This document shows positions 8,299-15,677 of a stretch of DNA of 17,051 nt, in pieces (positions within the stretch are counted from its first letter, which is position 1; each line of letters begins with the position of its first letter). The DNA lies in the NCBI GenBank assembly GCA_937894795.1, contig CALCQV010000054.1:1-17051 (forward strand), written 5' to 3'. Origin of the DNA: an uncultured Bacteroidales bacterium. Lineage in GTDB: Bacteria > Bacteroidota > Bacteroidia > Bacteroidales > Lentimicrobiaceae. The position numbers and the translations under genes were made by a program. Below the pieces are notes generated by a model. The model ran no database searches. It was not told the origin of the DNA and saw only the letters and a program-made list of their open reading frames with translations.

Positions 8299-8679
8299 TT
8301 AGAAGTCAACATGTAATGTACCAGTATAAAAACGTGTTCCTGTCGCATCTAATAATTCCGAATAAACAGTTCTATAAATAGAGGTCCCCTGTCTCTTAAC
8401 AACAGCAAAATATCGGTACCTTAAGTCATGACTATCTTCAACAATACCTACAGATGAAATATCGATATTATAAAAAGGTATCTGTGTCTGAATGTAGGGT
8501 AGATTTTTTGCCGATGCCACTAAATATGATGCAGGAATATATGTATCTATTATATAAACTTCTACTTCATGAAATCCAGTGTACCCTGGATCATACCATG
8601 AAACTGTGGGACTTTGCGCTACAGATGAAAAACCGACTGCAATAAAGGCGATTAACAATATTAATTTACATGATTTCAT
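8299..8679 (-). CDS. Small secreted protein of unknown function (cassette 2)
   Basis: 126 residues beginning MKSCKLILLIAFIAVGFSSVAQ, a clear signal peptide with cleavage expected near residue 21. The mature part, about 105 residues, has no cysteine. It is rich in beta-branched and aromatic residues in alternating runs (HEVEVYIIDTY, RYRYFAVVKRQ, RFYTGTLHVDF), suggesting a small all-beta domain. The frame is open back to 8742, but the ATG at 8679 gives the signal peptide at the very N-terminus, so I chose it. The gene is preceded by the conserved leader and promoter (8780-9030) and followed by a terminator. It occupies the same slot as the broken gene at 3701-4090. It carries no T9SS C-terminal domain, so it would reach the periplasm or outer membrane by Sec only. 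I do not recognise the family. Confidence 0.75.
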   Translation of the reverse strand: MKSCKLILLIAFIAVGFSSVAQSPTVSWYDPGYTGFHEVEVYIIDTYIPASYLVASAKNLPYIQTQIPFYNIDISSVGIVEDSHDLRYRYFAVVKRQGTSIYRTVYSELLDATGTRFYTGTLHVDF

Positions 8680-8779
8680 GATTTTGCTATTAAATATAAA
8701 ATTTATTTGAATGCTATTTTTGCGAAAGTGTAACTGATGCACTTCGTTACAATACTACCTACTTATTCAAATAATCATA

Positions 8780-8991
8780 CCTAAGGAGGGAACCTCTTCA
8801 AACAACCTGATTGGAACGAGGAGAAGCCTATCAATGCTATTGCATTGATTACCTGCTTTTTACCCCCCCCCTTGAAGATATTGCAGTGAAACACTAAAGC
8901 CTGCAATAGAAATATTGAAACCAGTGTTTTATCAATATTACAGATCAGTATTTGCATTAGCCGGCTCATTATAGTTGAGCATTTTGTTATT
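8780..8991 (-). promoter_or_regulatory. Conserved structured leader, copy C
   Basis: Minus-strand leader of the small gene at 8679. Hairpins: H1 8980-8964 (GCTCA/TGAGC), H2 8939-8911 (8-bp AATATTGA/TCAATATT), H3 8907-8880 (7-bp ATTGCAG/CTGCAAT), H4 8849-8830 (8-bp ATCAATGC/GCATTGAT). A G9 tract (8871-8863) sits between H3 and H4. Compared with copy B, H4 shows one two-sided change (C-G to T-A) and one A-T to G-U change, both keeping the pair. Likeness to copy B ends at 8780, about 100 bases before the ATG. Confidence 0.6.
8781..8969 (-). other. Possible 62-residue leader ORF, copy C
   Basis: Starts at the same ATG as the 36-residue ORF of copy B, but a one-base difference just before the G9 tract puts it in another frame, so it reads on through H4 to a stop at 8781. 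With a G8 or G10 tract it would stop close after the tract as in copy B. It covers the whole structured leader, so RNA structure is the better explanation of its conservation. Confidence 0.12.
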
Positions 8992-8997
8992 TCAACC

Positions 8998-9030
8998 CAA
9001 AGTTATAAAAAACATGTGTGACATTCCAAA
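8998..9030 (-). promoter_or_regulatory. Promoter, copy C, driving cassette 2
   Basis: Minus-strand TTTG (9027-9030), 21-base spacer, TAACTTTG (8998-9005). Both elements recur in copies A and B. The expected start is near 8990, giving a leader of about 310 nt before the ATG at 8679. Similarity to copies A and B fades around 9070, which marks the right end of the array. Confidence 0.65.
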
Positions 9031-9075
9031 TTTTTATTGAAGTTTTTTATATGTTTTATCCTCGTTATGAGTAAA

Positions 9076-9361
9076 GAGCCTGACTCTCAATGAAAAAATA
9101 AAATCTGTGCTTTTTTAACCGGTATTTTTCTATATAAAATTTTTTACATTAAGTCTTTAAAAGACAAAATATAAAAATTATTTACAGTTTTTATTGGGTA
9201 ATAGCTTTTAATAGGACTGGTGGGACAAGCAGTACTTTGGAGACTTTAGGGACTTTGGACAAATGTGACAGACTGCCTGACTTTACAAAATAGTCAATTG
9301 GTAAAGCCACTTAGTAACGAAACAAATCAGGGAGTTAGCCTTTTAACCCTGGCCTTTAGCC
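9076..9361. other. AT-rich spacer with a short nonamer array
   Basis: No gene is visible. Positions 9232-9258 hold three 9-bp units (GTACTTTGG, AGACTTTAG, GGACTTTGG) preceded by looser copies from 9214. They resemble the 9-bp units after the large genes, although the gene upstream here is unrelated. A small palindrome, GTCTT-TAA-AAGAC, lies at 9153-9165. Confidence 0.6.
9328..9351 (-). terminator. Weak terminator-like hairpin after the CCG-domain gene
   Basis: CAGG/CCTG and GTTA/TAAC form a two-part stem with a 2-base bulge and a 6-base loop, beginning 11 bases after the stop codon. On the minus strand it is followed by a short U-rich run (ATTTGTTTCGTTA). The weak stem makes this uncertain. 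Confidence 0.35.
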
Positions 9362-10165
9362 TTACAGATCAATCTTCAATGCCATCAGTAAAAGTTCTGC
9401 AATATCCAAATTCTTTACCTCATCCTCACGGTTCTTGTACTTTATACCGTCGGTTATCATGGTCATACAGAAAGGGCAGGATGTAGCAACAATGTCAGCC
9501 CCTGTGTTGAGGGCTTCTTCGGTGCGTTCAACAAATACCTCCTTGTTGCCGGTTTCTGCTTCCTTGAACATCTGTGCACCTCCGGCTCCACAACAAAGAG
9601 CCTTGCTCCTGTTTCTGGGCATCTCAATAATCTTGTCAGTAACCGATTTATTGATCTCCCGTGCGGGTTCATATATATCATTGCCCCTGCCAAGGTAACA
9701 GGGATCGTGGTAGACAATGCTCTTATCCTTCAAGATGTTCTTATCAGATGTAAGAATGCCCTTTTCCACAAGCTCATTCAGAAATACAGAGTGGTGTGTC
9801 ACTTCATAATTCCCTCCCAGTTCGGGGTATTCATTTTTGAATATATTGAAACAGTGCGGACAGCAAGTAATGATCTTCTTTACATTATACATTTTCAGCA
9901 TTTCAATCACCCTCAATGCCTGCATCTGGAACAGCATCTCATTTCCTGCTCTTTTTGCAGGATCGCCATTGCAGGTTTCTTCACTGCCCAGTATGGCAAA
10001 ATCAACTTCAGCATGAAGCAGGAGTTTTGCAAAGGCAACGGTTACTTTCTTATAACGTGTATCAAAGGCCCCTGCGCAACCTACCCAAAAAAGATATTCA
10101 GGTGTCTTGCCCTGCGCTGCCAGGTCGGCCATTATGGGAACGGTATATGTTTCTATATCTTTCAT
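9362..10165 (-). CDS. CCG-domain Fe-S protein (HdrB/GlpC/LutA-like)
   Basis: 267-residue cytosolic protein with two cysteine-rich CCG domains. The second domain is canonical: C-X34-CCG-X36-CPFC (HDPC, ALCCGAGG, TSCPFC). The first has C-X34-CNG then CCPHC, so one cysteine of the usual CCG is replaced (ETCNGDPAKR). My memory of close Bacteroidota homologues is that this change is typical for them. Such domains bind an unusual 4Fe-4S cluster or zinc and take part in thiol/disulfide or organic-acid electron transfer. The gene follows the membrane Fe-S gene by 78 bp on the same strand, and the two likely form one electron-transfer complex: membrane subunit with ferredoxin clusters plus this catalytic-type subunit. 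The substrate cannot be read from the sequence. The start at 10165 fits the usual short N-terminus before LFWVGCAG. Confidence 0.85.
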   Translation of the reverse strand: MKDIETYTVPIMADLAAQGKTPEYLFWVGCAGAFDTRYKKVTVAFAKLLLHAEVDFAILGSEETCNGDPAKRAGNEMLFQMQALRVIEMLKMYNVKKIITCCPHCFNIFKNEYPELGGNYEVTHHSVFLNELVEKGILTSDKNILKDKSIVYHDPCYLGRGNDIYEPAREINKSVTDKIIEMPRNRSKALCCGAGGAQMFKEAETGNKEVFVERTEEALNTGADIVATSCPFCMTMITDGIKYKNREDEVKNLDIAELLLMALKIDL

Positions 10166-10243
10166 TGTTTTAGTCTAAGTATTTGACAATATTCTGCAAT
10201 TATATCAGCTCATTCATTGAATCAATCAGTCACTTCGCCGGTA

Positions 10244-11542
10244 TCATGATTTATTGAGATCATTAAGCCAGAGAAGCCGGTCTTCAGGCGGATACTGCCA
10301 TGGCGCCCCATTGTTCTCAATATTTGCAAACATGGCATTTAAGCCCGCAGGTGCTGAGGCTTCTTCCATTACCAGATACCGCCGCATATCAACAATGAGT
10401 GACGGATGATTGATATTCACAGGACACTCCTGGGCACAGGCATTACACGTAGTACATGCCCATAACTCTTCAGTGCTCACAAAATCATGCAGCAGACTCT
10501 TGCCATCATTATATTCCAAACCATTTACGCGGGTTGCTTCAGCATATTCCTTCATCCGCGCTCTGAGGTCAATAAATATCTTCCGGGGTGATAGTTTCTT
10601 TCCTGTGATATTTGCCGGACAGTTATCGGTACACCTTCCGCATTCAGTGCATGCCAGTGAGTCAAGGTAATTTTTCCATGTCACATCACCAACATCCTTG
10701 ACACCATAGCGTGCTACACTTGCTTCGGTTGGTGACTCAGCAGTTTCCGGAAACAACATATACCTGATTTCAGTAGTGATGGATGGCATATTTTGCAGAT
10801 AACCCAAAGGCTCAAGCCTGCTTAAAAACACATTTGGTATGGATGTGAATACGTGAAAATGTTTTGAGTAAGGCAATATATTGGCAAAAATGAAAATGAG
10901 AAGAATATGCACCCACCAACTTATTTCATGTAATACATGTAATCCATGAGTACTCAAATCACTTAAGAGCAGAGGGGCAAATATAGAGCTCAATGGAAAG
11001 AGGCCCACATGATCATCAGGATGCATTTGGCAATAAGCCATGTTTAGCCCGGCAAGTGACACCATGAGAAGGAGAATGATTTTAAGTGCTATCAATGCAT
11101 CGTACTTCGATTTAGGCTGCATTTCTACTCCATAGAATCGCTTTATCCTGATAAACAAACGCCTGGACAAGAAAAAGAGGATACATACCACTATCACATA
11201 AGCCATAATATCACCTGAGGCAGTTATAAAGTCGTAAAACCAGCCTGTACCTGACATAATTCTCTCCGTTCCGAAGATCCCGTCAATAACCATTTCAATG
11301 CTTCCAAGGGTAATTACAAGAAAGCCCCAGAATACCAGCGCATGGAAGATTCCGGCAAGCGGATATCTGAATATCTTGGTTTGCCCTATTGCCACTTCCA
11401 ACATCAGCCTGAACCTCTTTCCCCAGTTACCAACAGGCTGTTTCTTAGTTAGTGAGAAGTTATACCACAGGCGTTTCATGCTATAGGCAAAAACGGCCAG
11501 AGTAGCCAAAAGTACCAATGAAAAGACAACTTGTTTTATCAT
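10244..11542 (-). CDS. Membrane Fe-S protein: NarI/HdrE-like segment plus two 4Fe-4S clusters
   Basis: 432 residues. About five to six hydrophobic segments (roughly 3-23, 62-82, 110-128, 151-170, 178-195, 208-226) make up a membrane domain like the heme-b subunit of nitrate or heterodisulfide reductases. His67, His212 and the HFH near 228-230 are candidate heme ligands. A cytosolic C-terminal part carries two ferredoxin-type motifs, Cys298/301/304/308 (CTECGRCTDNCP) and Cys363/366/369/373 (CTTCNACAQECP), as in HdrC or GlpC. This is a natural fusion of the membrane and ferredoxin subunits. The likely role is passing electrons between the quinone pool and the CCG protein encoded next (78 bp downstream). 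The arginase-like gene ends 36 bp upstream, suggesting one operon. Direction of electron flow and donor are unknown. Confidence 0.85.
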   Translation of the reverse strand: MIKQVVFSLVLLATLAVFAYSMKRLWYNFSLTKKQPVGNWGKRFRLMLEVAIGQTKIFRYPLAGIFHALVFWGFLVITLGSIEMVIDGIFGTERIMSGTGWFYDFITASGDIMAYVIVVCILFFLSRRLFIRIKRFYGVEMQPKSKYDALIALKIILLLMVSLAGLNMAYCQMHPDDHVGLFPLSSIFAPLLLSDLSTHGLHVLHEISWWVHILLIFIFANILPYSKHFHVFTSIPNVFLSRLEPLGYLQNMPSITTEIRYMLFPETAESPTEASVARYGVKDVGDVTWKNYLDSLACTECGRCTDNCPANITGKKLSPRKIFIDLRARMKEYAEATRVNGLEYNDGKSLLHDFVSTEELWACTTCNACAQECPVNINHPSLIVDMRRYLVMEEASAPAGLNAMFANIENNGAPWQYPPEDRLLWLNDLNKS

Positions 11543-11578
11543 ACCTTCTCTGTTTATCAGCGTTACTAAAATGATAAA

Positions 11579-12754
11579 TTACATAAGCTTCTGATATACC
11601 TGCCACCAGCGATCAGGTATTTCACTATTACAAGCAGTAAGATAATCCTTATATGAGCACGGAACCATGTAATGGGCCGAGTATTTAACCTGTTTCTCAT
11701 CACCACATATTACTTCCATCCACCAACGGTCAGTTTTTCGACTCTTGAAGAACACTATTCCATCCTCAAAGTCGGTTGTTGGAACCGTGTATTTAATAAA
11801 ATCATCATTGGCCGGAGTAGGGAAGTCCTTTTTACGCTGGTTGAAACCTTCGAATACATACCACAATATTTCAGCCATCAGAAATGAGGTAGCACCGTTA
11901 CGGTCGAAAAGCGGATTCAATTCAAAAAATCCAATGGACGAAAGTTTATCACTCATTGCTGCATAACGAGCCGCCTGACAAGCCTGCTCACCTGTAAATC
12001 CATTGGGAGAAGCATTCCCGTTACCGGGCGCTTCTGATCCTTTAACCGCACTTATGTCAAACGAGACCATATCAGCATTTCGCACCAGGGGCTCTATTTC
12101 CTTGAAATCATTATTCATCACTCCCAGCCTATAGCTGTCAAACAGTAATTTGCCCATGAGTTCTATCTCTGCCTGATCAATAAAATATGTCTGGTATCCT
12201 ATGTTGGTATAGTTGAAGAGATAATTTGGCTTGAGCAATATTATCTTGCTAAGGTAATTCTGTGAGTTAAGCTCATCATTTGAACCTCCACCAAGGTCAA
12301 ACCGTGCATCAATAACAGCCACATTTATAATCTTCTCCAACTGCTCATATGCTTTATACATACCGTATGTAAGGCTCTGGCTGCCCCCTATGATTACCGG
12401 GAAAATTTTATTCCCAATCAGTGAGGCCATCACTTCGGCCAGTGCAAATATGGTATCGGCAGCAGTATGCCCTTTCTTGATATTACCCATATCAGCAATG
12501 CGCGATTTCCATGCACCTGGAAACAGATTATACAGATGCTTACGTACTTCATTGGGCGCCTCGCCGCAGTCTTCATTGTTAAATGCAAAACGACCATCAG
12601 GTACGCCAATTAAGGCAATGTCAAATTCTGAAGATTCAGGAAATTCACCTTCCTTGGTGTATATCAGTATTTTGTTGCCAATTACAGGCTTACCGGAATA
12701 AATAACATCGACAACCTCTGCCGGCACAGGTTCAAAATATATAGAAAGATCCAT
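11579..12754 (-). CDS. Arginase-fold protein lacking several metal ligands
   Basis: 391 residues of the ureohydrolase (arginase / formimidoylglutamase) superfamily. Fold landmarks are present: IIGGSQSLTYG (122-131), DARFD (149-153), SFDIS (231-235), PGNGNASPNGFTGEQA and FFELNPLFD. In active enzymes the first three read GGDHS or GGGH, DAHxD and SxDxDxxD and hold two Mn ions. Here both histidines are replaced (Gln126, Arg151) and one aspartate is Ser235, while Asp149, Asp153, Asp233 and the glutamate of FFELNP remain. Normal binuclear hydrolysis therefore looks unlikely. Bacteroidota homologues are often labelled formimidoylglutamase; I would not assign that reaction. A C-terminal extension of about 80 residues contains paired tryptophans (DRWWMEV, DRWWQVY). 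It is the first gene of a likely operon with the Fe-S pair (36-bp gap). A scaffold or regulatory role is possible but unproven. Confidence 0.82.
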   Translation of the reverse strand: MDLSIYFEPVPAEVVDVIYSGKPVIGNKILIYTKEGEFPESSEFDIALIGVPDGRFAFNNEDCGEAPNEVRKHLYNLFPGAWKSRIADMGNIKKGHTAADTIFALAEVMASLIGNKIFPVIIGGSQSLTYGMYKAYEQLEKIINVAVIDARFDLGGGSNDELNSQNYLSKIILLKPNYLFNYTNIGYQTYFIDQAEIELMGKLLFDSYRLGVMNNDFKEIEPLVRNADMVSFDISAVKGSEAPGNGNASPNGFTGEQACQAARYAAMSDKLSSIGFFELNPLFDRNGATSFLMAEILWYVFEGFNQRKKDFPTPANDDFIKYTVPTTDFEDGIVFFKSRKTDRWWMEVICGDEKQVKYSAHYMVPCSYKDYLTACNSEIPDRWWQVYQKLM

Positions 12755-12775
12755 CTGCTGAGATTAATGAATATT

Positions 12776-12783
12776 CAAACCTA
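12776..12783 (-). promoter_or_regulatory. -7 element TAGGTTTG upstream of the arginase-like gene
   Basis: Exact TAnnTTTG match on the minus strand, 21 bases before the ATG. No good TTTG at -33 is seen, so it is a candidate only. Confidence 0.38.
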
Positions 12784-12828
12784 CGTATAATTTTATTTGG
12801 TTCAGCTATTGAGTTATGCATTTTAATC

Positions 12829-12969
12829 AACATCCTTAACTTGCTATTTCAAGAGGCTTTGTTTTTCATTACCTCCTTTTAACATCCATTCATCTTCCGT
12901 TTATCACCCATTTTACCTTAAACTATTATGAATGTTATAAGGATGTTGAACGGATGTTAAATGGATGTT
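12829..12969. repeat. Five GGATGTT heptamers, three spaced exactly 11 bp
   Basis: GGATGTT occurs at 12941, 12952 and 12963 (11 bp apart), and its complement AACATCC at 12829 and 12881. Extended matches make two crossed inverted repeats: 12827-12838 with 12938-12949 (12 bp), and 12881-12890 with 12960-12969 (10 bp). They lie 75-215 bp upstream of the arginase-like gene in a gene-free spacer. Helical spacing suggests a protein-binding site, but no binder is known. Confidence 0.55.
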
Positions 12970-13145
12970 TGTAAAAATAATATGCAATTCCATATGCAAT
13001 GGAATAAAGCACAAACATGCCTGGTTTGAAATGAAACCCTGCATGGAACTATAAATAGTCATGATCGGCAATCAGATCATGTCCTAAAATTGTGGTATGA
13101 AATAAACTACCGTTAAGTGCATGAGAAGCTCATGAAACACCTCTG
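12970..13145. other. Spacer with several small inverted repeats, no gene
   Basis: I see hairpin-capable palindromes at 12987-13005 (ATTCCAT/ATGGAAT), 13023-13038 (GGTTT/AAACC), 13060-13081 (CATGATC/GATCATG) and 13120-13134 (CATGAG/CTCATG). There is no open frame, tRNA or recognised RNA family. Whether any of them functions is not visible. Confidence 0.4.
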
Positions 13146-13169
13146 ACAGATGTATGATATACAATCTGT
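13146..13169 (-). terminator. Hairpin at the 3' end of topA
   Basis: ACAGA/TCTGT and TGTAT/ATACA form a 10-bp stem with one bulged base and a 3-base loop, 14 bases after the topA stop. No U-run follows on the minus strand, so it may protect the 3' end rather than be an intrinsic terminator. Confidence 0.4.
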
Positions 13170-13183
13170 TGTGAAGAATAAAA

Positions 13184-15541
13184 CTATTTCTTTTCCTTCT
13201 TCTTTACAGGGGCCTTGGCTTTTTTCACCGGCTTGGCAGTGTTACCACCAGCACCAATAATCTCCTTAACCTGCTCAAAAGTAAGAGAACCGGGTTCTAA
13301 ACCCTTTGGGATTTTGTGGTTGGTTTTACCTTGGGCTATATAGGGGCCATAACGACCATTGAGTACTTGAATGGTTTCATCCTCAGCGAACACCTTTATA
13401 AGGCGTTCACTTTCTTTCTTGCGTTTTTCTTCAATGATCTCAACAGCTCTTTCCTGATCAATGGAGGCAGGATCATCAGTCTTGGCCAATGAATAGAAGG
13501 CCGATTTATGCCTGATATAAGGACCGAATCTTCCTATGGCAACCGTCATTTCAGCCTCTTCGTATTCACCAATTGACCTGGGGAAATCAAAGAGCTTCAA
13601 TGCGCCTTTCAAATCAAGGGATTCCATTGTCTGACCCTTCTTCAGGCTCGCAAAACGTGGTTTTTCATCGTTATCAGCTTCGCCTATCTGTACCATAGGT
13701 CCAAAGCGGCCAATTCTTACATAAACATTTTTACCTGATTCGGGATCTATGCCCAAAAGGCGCTCTGCCTTTACTTTTTCTGAATTCTCAAGAGTTTGCT
13801 TAACCTGTGATGCAAAGGGGCCATAGAACTCCTTTATCATCTGATTCCATACCTTTTGTCCCTGTGCAATGTCGTCAAATTCCTTTTCAACGTTTGCCGT
13901 GAAGTTATAGTCAAGAATATTCTCAAAGTTCTGCATCAGGAATGTGGTAACGAGAGCCCCAATTTCTGTTGGGAAGAGCTTTGCCTTCTCAGCGCCGGTA
14001 TTTTCACTTTTCCGGGCAGCATTTATTTTGTCATTCTTAAGTGTAATGACATCATATTCTCTCTTGATGCCTGGTCTGTCTTCCTTTACAACATATTCCC
14101 TCTTTTGAATTGTGGAAATGGTTGGCGAATAGGTTGATGGACGCCCAATTCCCAGTTCCTCCATCTTTTTCACCAGGCTGGCTTCAGTGTATCTTGGCGG
14201 TTGTTGTGAGAATTTCTGGGTGGCAATCATTTCATTCAGTTTTAAAGTATCGCCCGATTTGATTGGAGGCAGTATACCTTCTTCTGTATCTGAACTCTCG
14301 TCATCCGTTGATTCGAGGTACACTTTTAAAAATCCATCAAATTTTATCACTTCGCCTTTAGCAATAAAGCGCTCACCAAATACCTTTGAATTGTTCGTTA
14401 TACTAATATTAACTGTTGTGCGCTCAAGTTCGGCATCCGACATTTGTGAGGCAACAGTTCTCTTCCAAATCAAATCATAAAGTCTTTGTTCTGAGGCATC
14501 TCCACTAATCTTCTGCTTATGCAGGTCGGTTGGGCGTATTGCTTCATGAGCTTCCTGTGCACCTTTTGACTTTGTTGTATAGTTCCTGGTTTTTACATAT
14601 CTGTCGCCATACAGTGAGGTTATTTCCTTCTTAGCCATATCAAGTGCGGTGTGCGAAAGATTGACCGAGTCGGTACGCATATAAGTGATTTTGCCACTCT
14701 CGTATAATTTCTGTGCTACGAGCATGGTACGGGCAACCGACATGCCCAGTTTACGACTGGCTTCCTGCTGCAGGGTAGAGGTAGTAAATGGTGGGGCCGG
14801 TGATTTCTTACCCGGTTTTGTGTCTACATCACTAACGTTGTATTGCGCTCCAATGCATTTCCCAAGGAACTCGGAAGCCTCATCAGCCGAATTGAATCGT
14901 TTTGAAAGTTCAGCAATGATTTGTTGTTTCCCGGTATCATTGGGCAAGATAAAACTTGCCGTTACACGATAATTGAATGTTGAGTTGAATGACTTGATTT
15001 CGTCTTCACGTTCCACAATCAGCCTTACGGCAACCGATTGGACACGGCCGGCCGAAAGGGCCGGTTTAACCTTGCGCCAAAGTACAGGTGAAATTTCAAA
15101 ACCAACCAATCTATCCAGTACTCTTCGGGCTTGTTGAGCATCTACCAGATTTTTATCAATGCTGCGAGGATTATTAATGGCATTTAATATAGCACTCTTG
15201 GTAATTTCATGAAATACTATACGCTTTGTTTTTTTTGCATCTAAGGCAAGTACTTCCTGAAGATGCCAGGATATAGCCTCCCCTTCACGGTCTTCATCTG
15301 ATGCAAGCCATACTATATCAGCATCGCTGGCTAATTTCTTCAGTTCCTTAATAAGCTTCTGTTTGTCTGCAGAAATTTCATAGCTCGGCATAAAGTCGTG
15401 TTCTACGTCAACACCCAACTGCTTTTTTTTCAGATCACGTATATGACCAAAACTTGATTTCACTATATAGTCTGTCCCCAGAAAACCTTCAATAGTCTTA
15501 GCTTTAGCAGGTGACTCAACAATAACAAGATTTTTTGACAT
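13184..15541 (-). CDS. topA: DNA topoisomerase I
   Basis: 785-residue type IA topoisomerase that relaxes negative supercoils by cutting one strand. The TOPRIM domain opens with NLVIVESPAKAKTIEGFLG (Glu9) and contains the metal-binding DEDREGE (Asp82, Asp84, Glu86). The catalytic tyrosine is Tyr287 in KITYMRTDS, and LSAGRVQSVAVRLI is present near 162-175. The C-terminus has three GRFGPxx-type repeats (Topo_C_Rpt: GRFGPMVQ, GRFGPYIR, GRYGPYIA) instead of cysteine zinc ribbons, then a lysine-rich tail that should bind DNA. Length and architecture are normal for Bacteroidota. It is divergent to miaB across 208 bp. No oddity seen. Confidence 0.97.
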   Translation of the reverse strand: MSKNLVIVESPAKAKTIEGFLGTDYIVKSSFGHIRDLKKKQLGVDVEHDFMPSYEISADKQKLIKELKKLASDADIVWLASDEDREGEAISWHLQEVLALDAKKTKRIVFHEITKSAILNAINNPRSIDKNLVDAQQARRVLDRLVGFEISPVLWRKVKPALSAGRVQSVAVRLIVEREDEIKSFNSTFNYRVTASFILPNDTGKQQIIAELSKRFNSADEASEFLGKCIGAQYNVSDVDTKPGKKSPAPPFTTSTLQQEASRKLGMSVARTMLVAQKLYESGKITYMRTDSVNLSHTALDMAKKEITSLYGDRYVKTRNYTTKSKGAQEAHEAIRPTDLHKQKISGDASEQRLYDLIWKRTVASQMSDAELERTTVNISITNNSKVFGERFIAKGEVIKFDGFLKVYLESTDDESSDTEEGILPPIKSGDTLKLNEMIATQKFSQQPPRYTEASLVKKMEELGIGRPSTYSPTISTIQKREYVVKEDRPGIKREYDVITLKNDKINAARKSENTGAEKAKLFPTEIGALVTTFLMQNFENILDYNFTANVEKEFDDIAQGQKVWNQMIKEFYGPFASQVKQTLENSEKVKAERLLGIDPESGKNVYVRIGRFGPMVQIGEADNDEKPRFASLKKGQTMESLDLKGALKLFDFPRSIGEYEEAEMTVAIGRFGPYIRHKSAFYSLAKTDDPASIDQERAVEIIEEKRKKESERLIKVFAEDETIQVLNGRYGPYIAQGKTNHKIPKGLEPGSLTFEQVKEIIGAGGNTAKPVKKAKAPVKKKEKK

Positions 15542-15590
15542 AATTGAAAATAAAGGTATAATCCAACCGGTTTTTTTTCTAAAACGGGCA

Positions 15591-15598
15591 CAAAGTAA
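15591..15598 (-). promoter_or_regulatory. Candidate -7 element of topA
   Basis: Minus-strand TTACTTTG followed by TGCCC lies 50 bases before the ATG. It differs from TAnnTTTG at one fixed position, and no -33 TTG is at the right distance. The downstream TGCCC context is often seen after Bacteroidota promoters. Confidence 0.38.
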
Positions 15599-15677
15599 CG
15601 CATTTAAAATGGATTGATTCTGTAAAATCCAAATTTTTATTTACAACAATTTAATAATGAGGAGGTTCAAAATTGTC

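Noticed and set aside
8299..8679. Small secreted proteins as toxin-immunity or effector genes
   Set aside because: No toxin motif, catalytic residue set or immunity-like partner is visible; tandem layout alone is not enough.
8680..8742. Longer N-terminus of the small protein from 8742
   Set aside because: It would bury the signal peptide 21 residues inside the protein; the ATG at 8679 places it correctly.
9707..10186. Plus-strand open frame of 159 codons opposite the CCG-domain gene
   Set aside because: It lies antisense over a well-supported gene and its translation has no recognisable domain or start context.
11579..12754. Functional formimidoylglutamase (hutG) call
   Set aside because: Several metal ligands are missing and no histidine-degradation gene is nearby.
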